43,330 bases of DNA from Acidobacteriota bacterium. GTDB taxonomy: Bacteria; Acidobacteriota; Aminicenantia; Aminicenantales; Saccharicenantaceae. Below, piece after piece: positions 27,157-35,401 of this stretch. The notes under the pieces are model-generated. The model saw only the letters and a list, made by a program, of their open reading frames with translations, searched no databases and was not told the origin of the DNA. The translations under genes and the position numbers were made by a program. Position 1 is the first letter of the stretch. Each line of letters begins with the position of its first letter. The stretch spans positions 1 to 43,330 of the forward strand of contig JAKPXU010000113.1 in NCBI GenBank assembly GCA_029571905.1, in the 5' to 3' direction.

Positions 27157-27173
27157 TTATTCGAGGTAAAGAT

Positions 27174-27401
27174 ATGCCGCTATATGAATATATCTGTCTT
27201 CAATGCCAGCATCGGTTTGAGGTCCTGGTAAAAATGAATCAGACCGAGATTGTCTGTCCGCGCTGCCAGAGCCACCAGGTTAAAAAGCTTATTTCTTCAT
27301 TTGGAATCGGGGGGCCTGGCCGCCAGAGCAAAGGTGGCCCAAGTGGTTCAAACAGTTGTTCTAATTGCTCTTCTTCCAGTTGTTCTACCTGCCGTCAATG
27401 A
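27174..27401 (+). CDS. FmdB-family zinc ribbon protein
   Basis: The 75-residue protein has MPLYEYICLQCQHRFEVL and a second CPRCQS pair, forming a CxxC-CxxC zinc ribbon, then KKLISSFGIGG. This matches the FmdB/COG2331 family, named for a putative regulator of formamidase/amidase genes but really of unknown role and widespread. The tail SNSCSNCSSSSCSTCRQ adds a short cysteine-serine cluster as seen in many members. It has its own promoter. Its stop overlaps a possible 46-codon ORF. Confidence 0.85.
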   Translation: MPLYEYICLQCQHRFEVLVKMNQTEIVCPRCQSHQVKKLISSFGIGGPGRQSKGGPSGSNSCSNCSSSSCSTCRQ

Positions 27402-27538
27402 TTAAAGCACCAGCCCGTTTTTTGTGGTTAATTTTTGCTTGGCCTAATCCAAACCCTGCCATGATCGGATTATTTTCCCCTTTAAAAACAAAAAGTCAAG
27501 ATAAGATCGAAGATCGACTTCCCTATCAGCAAAAATGA
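27398..27538 (+). CDS. Candidate 46-residue small protein coupled to the FmdB gene
   Basis: The ATG at 27398 overlaps the TGA of the FmdB gene in ATGA and opens a frame of 46 codons to a TGA at 27536-27538. The protein begins MIKAPARFLWLIFAW and has a mildly hydrophobic N-terminal third and a charged C-terminal half (KTKSQDKIEDRLPYQQK). It shows no recognised domain. No separate ribosome site exists, so translation would rely on coupling. It fills the only space between FmdB and the NusG-like gene and may be chance. Confidence 0.3.
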   Translation: MIKAPARFLWLIFAWPNPNPAMIGLFSPLKTKSQDKIEDRLPYQQK

Positions 27539-27556
27539 CCAGGCCTGGGCAGGTCA
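27531..27556 (-). terminator. Possible terminator of the NusG-like gene
   Basis: On the minus strand the stop codon is part of TGACC-tgcccaggcct-GGTCA followed by ATTTTTG, a 5 bp stem with a T-run. It is a weak hairpin and could be chance. Confidence 0.35.
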
Positions 27557-28096
27557 GCCATGAGGAACTCCTGGCCTCGTCCGTCTTCCAGAGTGACTTT
27601 GTTCTTTTTCTTCAGATGACTTGATTTTCTTAATCCTGTTTTTTTTGATTAAAAGAGAACCCTGATAAGAAACATAGTTTAAGAGAATCATGACCCGCTG
27701 TCGATCACTCAGCTCTCTACAAAAGATTCCCTTTAATCCTTTTAACGGACCCTCCATCACCTGTATCTCATCGCCCGGTTGTGGATCATCTCCATATTTC
27801 ATCAGTTCTATTAAACCGTTTTTTTCGCGGGCTTTAAGACAGCTGATAACTTCTGGTTCAACCGGAACGGGCCTCTGGCCATAGCCGACGATCTTGTTCA
27901 CGCCTCTGGTATAGACAATTGTTTGATAATCTCGCGGATAATTAAATTTTAGAAAAAGATAACCGGGGAAAAAAGGTCTTATTATAGAGTCCTGGCGATA
28001 ACGGGGAAGATAGACAGTAAAACCAGCCTGAGTTAGAAGCGACTCTACCGGCGACTCTTTCCTGGGCTTGGTATTTAATACATACCAATCGGCCAT
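27554..28096 (-). CDS. NusG/RfaH-type transcription antiterminator paralogue
   Basis: The 180-residue protein begins MADWYVLNTKPRKESPVESLLTQAGFTVYLPRYRQ, then PFFPGYLFLKFNY and GVNKIVGYGQRPVPV: the NusG N-terminal (NGN) domain that contacts RNA polymerase. The C-terminal region has the KOW pattern QPGDEIQVMEGPLKGLKGIF. The lack of the NusG start, and the WYVL..PR pattern with FFPGYLF, is that of the specialised RfaH/UpxY/LoaP group, which help RNA polymerase read long operons. No polysaccharide or long secretion operon is next to it, so its target is unknown. The tail after residue 160 is highly charged. It has a good ribosome site, AGGAG. Confidence 0.8.
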   Translation of the reverse strand: MADWYVLNTKPRKESPVESLLTQAGFTVYLPRYRQDSIIRPFFPGYLFLKFNYPRDYQTIVYTRGVNKIVGYGQRPVPVEPEVISCLKAREKNGLIELMKYGDDPQPGDEIQVMEGPLKGLKGIFCRELSDRQRVMILLNYVSYQGSLLIKKNRIKKIKSSEEKEQSHSGRRTRPGVPHG

Positions 28097-28154
28097 CTTA
28101 AACTCCTGGTCCCATCTTCCTCTAAACTATCCTGATTTTTTCCGTTTTTAGGGC

Positions 28155-29543
28155 TTAAAATAAACTTTCAATATCTGAAATTTTCTTGGGTATGCCCGGC
28201 CGAGACCCCAGGACTCGGTGCCCTTCTTCTGTGACCAGGACATCATCTTCTATTCTAACCCCGCCAAAGTCCAAATATTTGGCGACCCGGTCATAATTTA
28301 TGAAATCCTTGAATTTTTTCTCTTTTCTCCACTGCTCATAAAGAGCAGGAATGAAATAAAGGCCAGGTTCGATCGTCATAACATGGCCCGGTTCTAAAGC
28401 CCTGGCCATTCTCAGATAGTTTAGTCCGAACTGCTGACTGCGTCTTACTGTTTGATCGTAGCCAATATAGTCTTCGCCCAGATTTTCCATGTCGTGGACA
28501 TCCAATCCAACCATATGGCCCAGACCATGAGGGAAAAATAAGGCATGAGCCCCTTGACTGACAGCCTCTTCCAGGTCGCCCTTCATCAGTCCGAGTGATT
28601 TTAACCCTTCAGCCATGACTCTGGCCGCCTTTAAGTGGATCTCTTTAAACATCACTCCGGGTCCAATGCTTTTAATTGCTACTTCCTGCCCTTTGAGGAC
28701 GATAGAATAAATATCCTTTTGTCTCTGATTAAAACGACCTCCAACAGGGACAGATCTGGTGATATCGCAGGCATAATGAAGTTGTGACTCGGCTCCTGTA
28801 TCCATTACCAGAAAGCGGCCTTTTTGCAGCTTATCCCCATAACTTGTTTTGTGAAAGATCTGACCATTAATAGTGATGATTGGCGGAAAGGCAAAGGACA
28901 AACCGTTGGCTCTGGTAACCAATTCCATTAAGGCCAGAATTTCTTGTTCTCTAACTCCCGGCCTGATCTCAGGAATGGCGGTCAAATAACTTTCCCTGGT
29001 GACCTTCAGGGCCTTTTCTATTTCAGCCACTTCTTCCTGGCTTTTTATCGACCTTAAATTGATGACCGCTTTAATCAGCTCTACTGAAGCTCCAGTCTTG
29101 ACTTGCTCTGGAGCTATTTTCAGCCACGAGCATAATTTGAGAGTGGTCTCTCCTCGGTAAGGTGGGAGATAATGTATCTGACGGCCGCGGCTGCTGGCCT
29201 CGGCCAGATAATCATTCAAACTGGCTGACGGTCTGACTTGTTTCAAACCAGCGGCTTTAGCCCTTTCTTTTAATGGAGGTTGTGGTCCAACCCAGATAAT
29301 ATCTTCAAGGGTAATATCGTCTCCAAAGATTATTTCTTTCCCCTCGTCCACATCTAAAACAGCTGCCAGGCCAGGCGAATCCAGACCAAAGAAATAAAGA
29401 AAACTACTGTCCTGACGGAAGGGATAAGTGTTAGCCTGGTAGTTCATCGGGCTATCCTCATTCCCTGGAAAAAGGCAAATACCCGTTTTAATCATCTTTC
29501 TTAATTTTCTTCGTCTTCCCTGATAAACTTCGGGTTTAAACAT
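28155..29543 (-). CDS. pepP: M24B Xaa-Pro aminopeptidase
   Basis: The 462-residue enzyme removes the residue before proline at a peptide N-terminus. The N-terminal non-catalytic domain (to about 170) holds GNEDSPMNYQANTYPFRQDSSFLYFFGLD. The pita-bread domain has metal ligands in MDTGAE (Asp), CDITRSVPVGG (Asp), HGLGHMVGLDVHD (His), TIEPGLYF (Glu) and GGVRIEDDVLVTEEG (Glu). It matches PepP of the usual length and has no signal peptide, so it is cytosolic. The ribosome site is AGGAGG. It is the only gene with the NusG paralogue on this stretch and fits the peptide-degrading theme. Confidence 0.9.
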   Translation of the reverse strand: MFKPEVYQGRRRKLRKMIKTGICLFPGNEDSPMNYQANTYPFRQDSSFLYFFGLDSPGLAAVLDVDEGKEIIFGDDITLEDIIWVGPQPPLKERAKAAGLKQVRPSASLNDYLAEASSRGRQIHYLPPYRGETTLKLCSWLKIAPEQVKTGASVELIKAVINLRSIKSQEEVAEIEKALKVTRESYLTAIPEIRPGVREQEILALMELVTRANGLSFAFPPIITINGQIFHKTSYGDKLQKGRFLVMDTGAESQLHYACDITRSVPVGGRFNQRQKDIYSIVLKGQEVAIKSIGPGVMFKEIHLKAARVMAEGLKSLGLMKGDLEEAVSQGAHALFFPHGLGHMVGLDVHDMENLGEDYIGYDQTVRRSQQFGLNYLRMARALEPGHVMTIEPGLYFIPALYEQWRKEKKFKDFINYDRVAKYLDFGGVRIEDDVLVTEEGHRVLGSRPGIPKKISDIESLF

Positions 29544-29622
29544 AACTCGGCCTCCTAAAAATATTTTAGAGTCTATGATAAATCAATTTTAGTCGGATTA
29601 AAAGACAAATAATCGGATTAAC

Positions 29623-29657
29623 AAAAAGAGACTCCGCCAGGCGATGAATTCTGGAGT
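29623..29657 (-). terminator. Possible terminator downstream of initiator tRNA
   Basis: On the minus strand ACTCC-agaattcatcgcctggc-GGAGT is followed by CTCTTTTTG. The 5 bp stem is short, so this is a weak call. It lies 60-100 bases after the tRNA. Confidence 0.3.
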
Positions 29658-29719
29658 GCAGATAAAGTCCAGACTAAACTCTGTATCTTAATTTTAGCTA
29701 AAAGACTAAGAGAAAAGAA

Positions 29720-29796
<77 letters not shown>

Positions 29797-29806
29797 ATCT
29801 GAAGTG

Positions 29807-29834
29807 ATTATAGCAAAAAAAATTGTTTTGTCAA
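29807..29834 (-). promoter_or_regulatory. Consensus promoter for initiator tRNA
   Basis: TTGACA, a 16-base spacer and TGC-TATAAT, with both hexamers perfect and the extended TG. The -10 ends 10 bases before the tRNA 5' end. The -35 overlaps the T-tract after the rnpB 3' end (ATTTTTGACA), and the spacer contains eight further Ts on the same strand. Confidence 0.8.
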
Positions 29835-29838
29835 AAAT

Positions 29839-30207
29839 GGCTGGAGCAGGACGTAAGCCGAATTCAGTTGCTGCCAAAAGCAGCGACAGTCATTTGTCTC
29901 CGCTGCTAATTGCTTAACAGCTCCAGCGACCTACCCACCCCAGCGGACGGGCCATCCTCAAAGGGGTCAATTTGGTCTTGCTCCGGATGGGGTTTGCCCT
30001 GCCTCCAAAGTCGCCTTCAGAGCGGTGAGCCTTTACCTCACCTTTTCACCCTTACCTGGCTTCAAGAAGAAGCAGGCGGTTTCTTTTCTGTGGCACTTTC
30101 CTCCGGTCGCCCGGAGTCGCGGTTAGCGACCATCCTGCCCTGCGGAGTTCGGACTTTCCTCCCCTTCTTCCTCAGAAGAAGGAGCGACCGTCTCGCCTGC
30201 TCCAGCC
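29839..30207 (-). ncRNA. rnpB: RNase P RNA (type A)
   Basis: The minus strand folds from a 12 bp P1 helix, GGCTGGAGCAGG at the 5' end with CCTGCTCCAGCC at the 3' end. It contains conserved blocks GAGGAAAGTCCGAACTCC near the 5' end, GGTGAGGTAAAGGCTCACCG, GGGCAAACCCCATCCGGAGCAAGACCAAATTG and GAATTCGGCTTACGTCC near the 3' end. Length of 369 bases fits type A. RNase P RNA cleaves the 5' leader from tRNA precursors. The first 85 bases overlap the end of the ntrC-type reading frame, and a T5 run follows P1, so P1 itself can act as terminator stem. Confidence 0.95.
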
Positions 30208-31577
30208 ACTATCTTTATACCATATTGCTCTAATTTTTTGTAGAGGTTGCTGCGAGGAGTATCAATTTCTCTGGCGGTTTTGGAGATATTCCAGTTGTTA
30301 GCTTTAAGTTTGTAAAGTATAAAGGTTTTTTCTGCTTCATCCCGGAAATCTTTCAGAGTCACGACCTTTTTTAAATCTGGCAAATAAAACTCTTTGCCGC
30401 CGACAATATAATCTGGCAGGTCGTTGATGGTGATCACTTCTCTGTCATCCATAATAATCAGACGTTCAACCAGATTTTTCAGCTCTCTGACATTTCCCTT
30501 CCAGGAATATTTCATCATAGCCTCTAGAGCTTCAGGTGAAAATTTTTTTAACTTAAAATTATTTTCCTCAGAAAAAACCCGACAAAAATAATCAACCAGG
30601 ATTGGGATATCTTCTTTCCTGTCTCTTAATGGCGGGACATAAATAGGCACTACATTCAGACGGAAATACAAGTCTTCACGGAAACGCCCTTCTTTCATTT
30701 CTTTGTTGAGATCCTTATTGGTAGCAGCAATTACCCTGACATCGACTTTAATAATTTTACTTGAACCGACTCTTTGAATCTCTCCTTCTTCCAGAACACG
30801 GAGGACCTTCGACTGGGTGCGAAGGCTCATATCGCCAACTTCGTCCAAAAAAATTGTGCCACCATCAGCCAGTTCAAACTTACCGAGTTGCCTTTCAGTC
30901 GCACCGGTAAAAGCGCCCTTTTCATGCCCGAAGAGCTCGCTTTCAATTAATTCCTCAGGGATAGCCGCGCAGTTAACCTGAACAAAATTCTCCTCGGCTC
31001 TCAGACTATGGCTGTGAATAGCTCTGGCCACCAGTTCTTTACCGGTACCACTTTCACCCTGAATCAAGACAGTGGCATTAGTCGGAGCAATTCTTAATAT
31101 TTGCTCATTAAGACCTTTCATCAGGGGATGTTCACCAATCAGCTGGTATCTTTTTTCTGCGCGTTTTTTTATATCCTGGAAAGCTGATCTGAGCTCTCTC
31201 GATTCGAGGGCATGGTTCAAACTGAGCAGAATTCTTTCCCGATGGAGAGGTTTTTCCAGAAAATCAAAGGCTCCCAGTTTGGTAGCCTCAACAGCCATAG
31301 GAATGGTGCCATGACCTGAAATCATAATAACTTCAGGAGCCAATGGCCTCTTTTTTATCTCAGACAGGAGAGCCAGACCGTCCATGTCAGGCAGCTTGAT
31401 GTCAAGAAGTACCAGATCTATTTCCGGATGCTCTTCCAGGCGCTCTTTGGCCTCAACGCCATTGGCCGCTTCATAAATAACATATCCCTCGTACTCCAGA
31501 ATCATTTTTAACGACTTTCGAATATTTTCCTCATCATCAACAATTAAAACCCTATTCCTTTTTGTTCTGGCACTCAT
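30123..31577 (-). CDS. NtrC-family sigma-54-dependent response regulator
   Basis: The 484-residue protein has a receiver domain (1-125) with Asp14/Asp15, phospho-Asp59 in [10 protein letters not shown], Ser87 and Lys109. The AAA+ domain has Walker A GESGTGKE (174-181), GAFTGA (221-226) that contacts sigma-54 and Walker B TIFLDE. A Fis-type helix-turn-helix follows near 420-455 ([23 protein letters not shown]). It would switch on sigma-54 promoters when phosphorylated, but no histidine kinase is adjacent. The last 27 codons ([20 protein letters not shown]...) are encoded by rnpB and form an acidic tail beyond the normal end. The ATG at 31577 has no ribosome site and lies 6 bases after a -10. 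Confidence 0.9.
   Translation of the reverse strand: MSARTKRNRVLIVDDEENIRKSLKMILEYEGYVIYEAANGVEAKERLEEHPEIDLVLLDIKLPDMDGLALLSEIKKRPLAPEVIMISGHGTIPMAVEATKLGAFDFLEKPLHRERILLSLNHALESRELRSAFQDIKKRAEKRYQLIGEHPLMKGLNEQILRIAPTNATVLIQGESGTGKELVARAIHSHSLRAEENFVQVNCAAIPEELIESELFGHEKGAFTGATERQLGKFELADGGTIFLDEVGDMSLRTQSKVLRVLEEGEIQRVGSSKIIKVDVRVIAATNKDLNKEMKEGRFREDLYFRLNVVPIYVPPLRDRKEDIPILVDYFCRVFSEENNFKLKKFSPEALEAMMKYSWKGNVRELKNLVERLIIMDDREVITINDLPDYIVGGKEFYLPDLKKVVTLKDFRDEAEKTFILYKLKANNWNISKTAREIDTPRSNLYKKLEQYGIKIVAGAGETVAPSSEEEGEESPNSAGQDGR
30214..30222 (-). promoter_or_regulatory. Extended -10 promoter for rnpB inside the ntrC-type gene
   Basis: The minus strand reads TGG-TATAAA, 6 bases before the rnpB P1 helix at 30207. 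These bases are also codons for QYGIK in the C-terminal helix-turn-helix of the regulator. The -35 position is weak (TACAAA), which is tolerable for an extended -10. Confidence 0.6.
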
Positions 31578-31583
31578 AATTTT

Positions 31584-31592
31584 ATTTTAACA
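31584..31592 (-). promoter_or_regulatory. Extended -10 promoter for the NtrC-type gene
   Basis: TGT-TAAAAT followed by AAAATT and then the ATG at 31577. A transcription start 7 bases after the -10 would fall on the A of the ATG. No clear -35 or Shine-Dalgarno. Confidence 0.5.
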
Positions 31593-31683
31593 TAATCCAG
31601 GTAAACTACTCATCAATTCAATTGGATTTTAATTAAGGTAACAAAGAACGTTTTTACTCGGGTTGTCTCGGCGATAGTAAATT

Positions 31684-31750
31684 ATCAAAAATGGGGTGAA
31701 GCTCCGGTTAGTCATCTTATCATCAACATCTAACCGCAACCTCACCCCAC
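31684..31750 (-). terminator. Long hairpin terminator after pyruvate:ferredoxin oxidoreductase
   Basis: The minus strand has a stem of about 20 bp (GTGGGGTGAGGTTGCGGTTAG pairing with CTAACCGGAGCTTCACCCCAT) with one G-G mismatch and G-U wobbles, an 18-base loop, and a T5 run directly after. It lies 60 bases after the stop and upstream of the next promoter, as expected for intrinsic termination. The size is greater than most terminators. Confidence 0.7.
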
Positions 31751-31810
31751 ATTTATTAACCGGATAAACCGGAACTACCAGCTGGTTTTACAGGTAGCTT
31801 CGTTTAGCTT

Positions 31811-34800
31811 TCAGAGTGAGCCTTCAGCCAGCTTCTTGTAATATATGAAGCGTCTCCTGGCTTCTTCTTTGGCCTGAGCAAAGAGCTGAGTAGCAATCTC
31901 TGGATAATCCTGAAGAACAGAACGATAACGTATTTCATTTTTCAGGAAAGTTTCATAATCAAGTTTTGGTTCTTTGGAATCAAGAATAAAAGGATTTTTC
32001 CCTTCTTTAGCCAGCTGTGGATTATACCGGTAAAGAATCCAATAGCCTGTATCCACTGCCAGTTTTTCTTCCTGCTGGGATTTGCTCATGTCGATGCCAT
32101 GGTTAATGCACGGAGAATAGGCAATGATCAGAGATGGTCCCTCATAAGCCTCAGCTTCCATGAAAGCCCTGAGACATTGGTTCATATTGGCTCCCATGGC
32201 GACCGAAGCCACATAGACATAACCATAGCTCATAGCCATCCGACCCAGGTCCTTTTTGCCAGTTTTCTTGCCAGAAGAAGCGAATTTGGCTCTGGAACCA
32301 GTTGGAGTCGCTTTAGAAGCCTGGCCTCCTGTATTGGAGTAAACCTCAGTATCAAGAACCAGCAAGTTGACATTCCTGTTCATAGCAATAACGTGATCAA
32401 GGCCGCCATAGCCGATGTCATAAGCCCAACCATCACCGCCCAGGCACCAGATACTCTTATCCACAAAATAGTCCTGAAATTCAGCCACTTTGGTCAGATA
32501 GGGATAAGCGGCATCTTTTCTGGCCAGAGCAGCTGGCAGCAGTTTTTGAATGTACTCGGCTGTCATTTTGGCCTGGTCACCGCGATCATTCCACAGCTCT
32601 TTCATCTTCTGGAAGGCATCCATCAGTTCAGGCTGAGTACCAGCAGTGATAGCGGCATTCATATTAGCCAGAAGTTGCCGCCTGATGGTGTCAACTGCCA
32701 GCCTCATCCCAAAACCATATTCGGCATTATCTTCAAAGAGCGAATTAGCCCAGCTTGGTCCTTTCCCTTCCTTATTTTTAGCATATGGAGAAACAGGAAA
32801 TGTACCACCATAAATTGAAGAACAACCAGTGGCATTAGCTATAATCATTCTGTCGCCAAAGAGCTGGGTAGCCAGTTTGATATAGGGGGTTTCTCCGCAA
32901 CCGGCACAGGCTCCACTGAACTCAAACAGTGGGGTCAGAAATTGAGAACCCTTGATGGTTTCAATTTTATTTCCATCCAGCCAGCTATCCGGCAACTTTT
33001 CAAAGAATTCTACATTTTCATTTTCTCCTGCTGCTCTCTCCTCCTCCAGTGGGACCATGACCAGAGATTTTTCTTTGGTCGGGCAGGTTTCTACACAGAC
33101 ACCGCAGCCTACGCAATCTTCAATGTAAACCTGAAGACGGTATCTTAAATTCTTATCATTTCTACTGTTAGACACCAGGGTGGTAAATTTAGCTGGCGCT
33201 TTTTCGAGATCAGCCGGCAGAATTTGTTTGGGTCTAATAGCCGCATGCGGACAGACAAATGAACACTGATTGCATTGAATGCAATTCTCTGGCAGCCAGC
33301 GCGGAACCAGTTCGGCCACTCCCCTTTTTTCCAGTTTAGCTGTGTTGGTTGGAATCCGGCCGTCATCTGGCATACTGGAAACAGGAATTGAATTGCCCTT
33401 AAAATGCATAATAGGTTCTATGACTTTCCTGGCGAAATCATCAGCCTCATCAGGAATCAGTTTGGGAACAGGGGCCGATTTAATGATTTTATCTGGAATA
33501 GGAACTTCTTCTAAGGCTTCCAGTGCCCGGTCAACTGCGGCCATATTCATTTTGACTACATCATCACCCTTTTTGTGATAGCTCTTATAAATTGCTTTTT
33601 TGATCAGATCAATAGCTTCGGCCTCAGGCAAAACACCAGAAATTTTGAAAAAGCAAACCTGCATAATGGTGTTGATTCTGTTTTTCAGACCAACTTCCTG
33701 GGCGATCTTAAAGGCATCAATATTATAGACCTTAATCTTTTTATCGATGATCGTCCTTTGTAGATCTTCGGTCAGATGCTCGAAGACTTCTTCTTTCTTC
33801 CAGGACGAATTGAGCAGAAAAACTCCACCTGGTCTGATTCCTTCCAGAACATCATAGCGTCCGATATAAGCTGGCTTATGGAGGGCAATGAAATCAGCAA
33901 TATTCACCAGATATTCGGATTTAATCGGATGTTTACCAAAGCGCAGGTGGGAAATGGTAACCCCACCTGATTTCTTCGAATCATACTCAAAATAACCCTG
34001 AGCATAGAGATCAGTATTATCACCGATAATGGTAATAGAGTTTTTGTTAGCTCCAACCGTGCCATCCGAGCCATAACCCCAAAACTTGCAGCGGACAGTT
34101 CCCTCTGGTTCGGTTTCAAGAATTGGACCAACTGGTAACGATTTGCCAGTGACATCATCTTCAATCCCCACTGTGAAACCATGGAAGGCTGCTCCATCCA
34201 GGTGATCATAAACTGCTTTGACCATGGCTGGAGTAAATTCTTTCGATGATAAGCCATATCGTCCGCCGATGATTTTGATATCCTTGCCGGCCAGGGCAGA
34301 CACCACGTCGAGGAAAAGTGGCTCGCCGGGGGCACCTGGCTCTTTCGTTCGATCTAGAACAGCTATCTTTTTAACGCTGGCCGGGATTACCGATCTGAGG
34401 GCAGCTGAGTCAAAAGGCCGGAAAAGACGCACTTTAACCAGGCCAACCTTATAACCCTGCTTGACCAGGTAATTTATAGTCTCTTCAGCTGTTTCACCGC
34501 CCGAACCCATCATAATGATGACCCGGTCAGCTTGTGGCGAGCCAAAATAATCAAAGAGATGGTACTGGCGTCCGGTAACTTTAGCTACTTTATCCATATA
34601 TTCCTGGACAATGGCTGGAGTAGCCTCATAGTATTTATTCACCGTTTCTCGGCCCTGAAAATAAACATCTGGATTTTCTGCCCCAACTTTCATCATGGGT
34701 TTTTCTGGATTGAGAGCTCTTTGCCTGAAAGCTTCCAGATATTGCGGTTCAAAAAGCTCGGCCAGTGTTTCATAGGGTATAAGTTCTATCTTTTGAACCT

Positions 34801-35335
34801 CGCTGGATGTGCGGAAGCCGTCGAAGAAATGAAGGAAAGGTATCTGGCTTTTCAGGCTGGCTAAATGGCTAACTGTGGCCAGATCCATGATTTCTTGAAC
34901 AGAACTGGAAGCCATTAAAGCAAAACCTGTATTTCTGGCAGCCATCACATCAGAATGATCTCCAAAAATTGACAGAGATTGGCAGGCTAAAGACCTGGCT
35001 GAAACATGAAAAACAGTTGGCAATAATTCTCCGGCAATCTTGTACATGTTGGGTAGCATCAACATCAGCCCCTGAGAGGCGGTAAAGGTTGTGGTCAGGC
35101 AACCAGCACTCAACGAACCATGAACAGCTCCTGCCGCTCCTCCTTCTGATTGCATTTCCACCACTTCCACCGTCTGACCAAAGATGTTCTTCTTGCCCTG
35201 ACTTGACCATTCATCAGCCATTTCACCCATGGTCGAGGAGGGAGTGATAGGATAGATAGCAGCCACTTCCGAGTAAGCATAAGCCACATGGGTGGCAGCT
35301 GTATTACCATCAACAGCCTTAAAATTTTTTGACAT
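31811..35335 (-). CDS. nifJ: Pyruvate:ferredoxin (flavodoxin) oxidoreductase, single-chain
   Basis: I use the ATG at 35335 (MSKNFKAVDGNTAATH), 7 bases after AAGGAGTATGCCT; the track's GTG/ATG starts upstream lie on or before the ribosome site. The 1174-residue chain makes acetyl-CoA, CO2 and reduced ferredoxin from pyruvate. Domain I has YPITPSSTMGE; a gamma-like domain follows; two [4Fe-4S] motifs, CIQCNQCSFVCP (near 685) and CVGCGVCVETCP (near 740), come next. The TPP domain has CAGCGETPYIKL (near 813), the GDGWAYDIGYGG Mg-TPP region, and SPCINHG near 1074 carrying a further cluster Cys. It is the hub of anaerobic fermentation here. It has its own promoter and follows recR. Confidence 0.96.
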   Translation of the reverse strand: MSKNFKAVDGNTAATHVAYAYSEVAAIYPITPSSTMGEMADEWSSQGKKNIFGQTVEVVEMQSEGGAAGAVHGSLSAGCLTTTFTASQGLMLMLPNMYKIAGELLPTVFHVSARSLACQSLSIFGDHSDVMAARNTGFALMASSSVQEIMDLATVSHLASLKSQIPFLHFFDGFRTSSEVQKIELIPYETLAELFEPQYLEAFRQRALNPEKPMMKVGAENPDVYFQGRETVNKYYEATPAIVQEYMDKVAKVTGRQYHLFDYFGSPQADRVIIMMGSGGETAEETINYLVKQGYKVGLVKVRLFRPFDSAALRSVIPASVKKIAVLDRTKEPGAPGEPLFLDVVSALAGKDIKIIGGRYGLSSKEFTPAMVKAVYDHLDGAAFHGFTVGIEDDVTGKSLPVGPILETEPEGTVRCKFWGYGSDGTVGANKNSITIIGDNTDLYAQGYFEYDSKKSGGVTISHLRFGKHPIKSEYLVNIADFIALHKPAYIGRYDVLEGIRPGGVFLLNSSWKKEEVFEHLTEDLQRTIIDKKIKVYNIDAFKIAQEVGLKNRINTIMQVCFFKISGVLPEAEAIDLIKKAIYKSYHKKGDDVVKMNMAAVDRALEALEEVPIPDKIIKSAPVPKLIPDEADDFARKVIEPIMHFKGNSIPVSSMPDDGRIPTNTAKLEKRGVAELVPRWLPENCIQCNQCSFVCPHAAIRPKQILPADLEKAPAKFTTLVSNSRNDKNLRYRLQVYIEDCVGCGVCVETCPTKEKSLVMVPLEEERAAGENENVEFFEKLPDSWLDGNKIETIKGSQFLTPLFEFSGACAGCGETPYIKLATQLFGDRMIIANATGCSSIYGGTFPVSPYAKNKEGKGPSWANSLFEDNAEYGFGMRLAVDTIRRQLLANMNAAITAGTQPELMDAFQKMKELWNDRGDQAKMTAEYIQKLLPAALARKDAAYPYLTKVAEFQDYFVDKSIWCLGGDGWAYDIGYGGLDHVIAMNRNVNLLVLDTEVYSNTGGQASKATPTGSRAKFASSGKKTGKKDLGRMAMSYGYVYVASVAMGANMNQCLRAFMEAEAYEGPSLIIAYSPCINHGIDMSKSQQEEKLAVDTGYWILYRYNPQLAKEGKNPFILDSKEPKLDYETFLKNEIRYRSVLQDYPEIATQLFAQAKEEARRRFIYYKKLAEGSL

Positions 35336-35365
35336 AGGCATACTCCTTATTAAGATAAACAAATC

Positions 35366-35374
35366 ATTATATCA
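35366..35374 (-). promoter_or_regulatory. Extended -10 promoter for pyruvate:ferredoxin oxidoreductase
   Basis: The minus strand reads TGA-TATAAT, 31 bases before the ATG, with AAGGAG between. The -35 is weak. It lies in the 66-base gap after recR, so the gene can be expressed separately from dnaX-ybaB-recR. Confidence 0.55.
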
Positions 35375-35401
35375 AAAAGTCGATCTTATTCTAACCGGTT
35401 T

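Noticed and set aside
29595-29620. Two copies of TCGGATTAA as a regulatory direct repeat upstream of pepP
   Set aside because: Short, AT-rich and without spacing or symmetry typical of an operator.
32099-32818. 239-codon ORF on the + strand antisense to nifJ
   Set aside because: It lies inside a long, clearly coding gene, has no ribosome site and no recognisable domain; it is a shadow.
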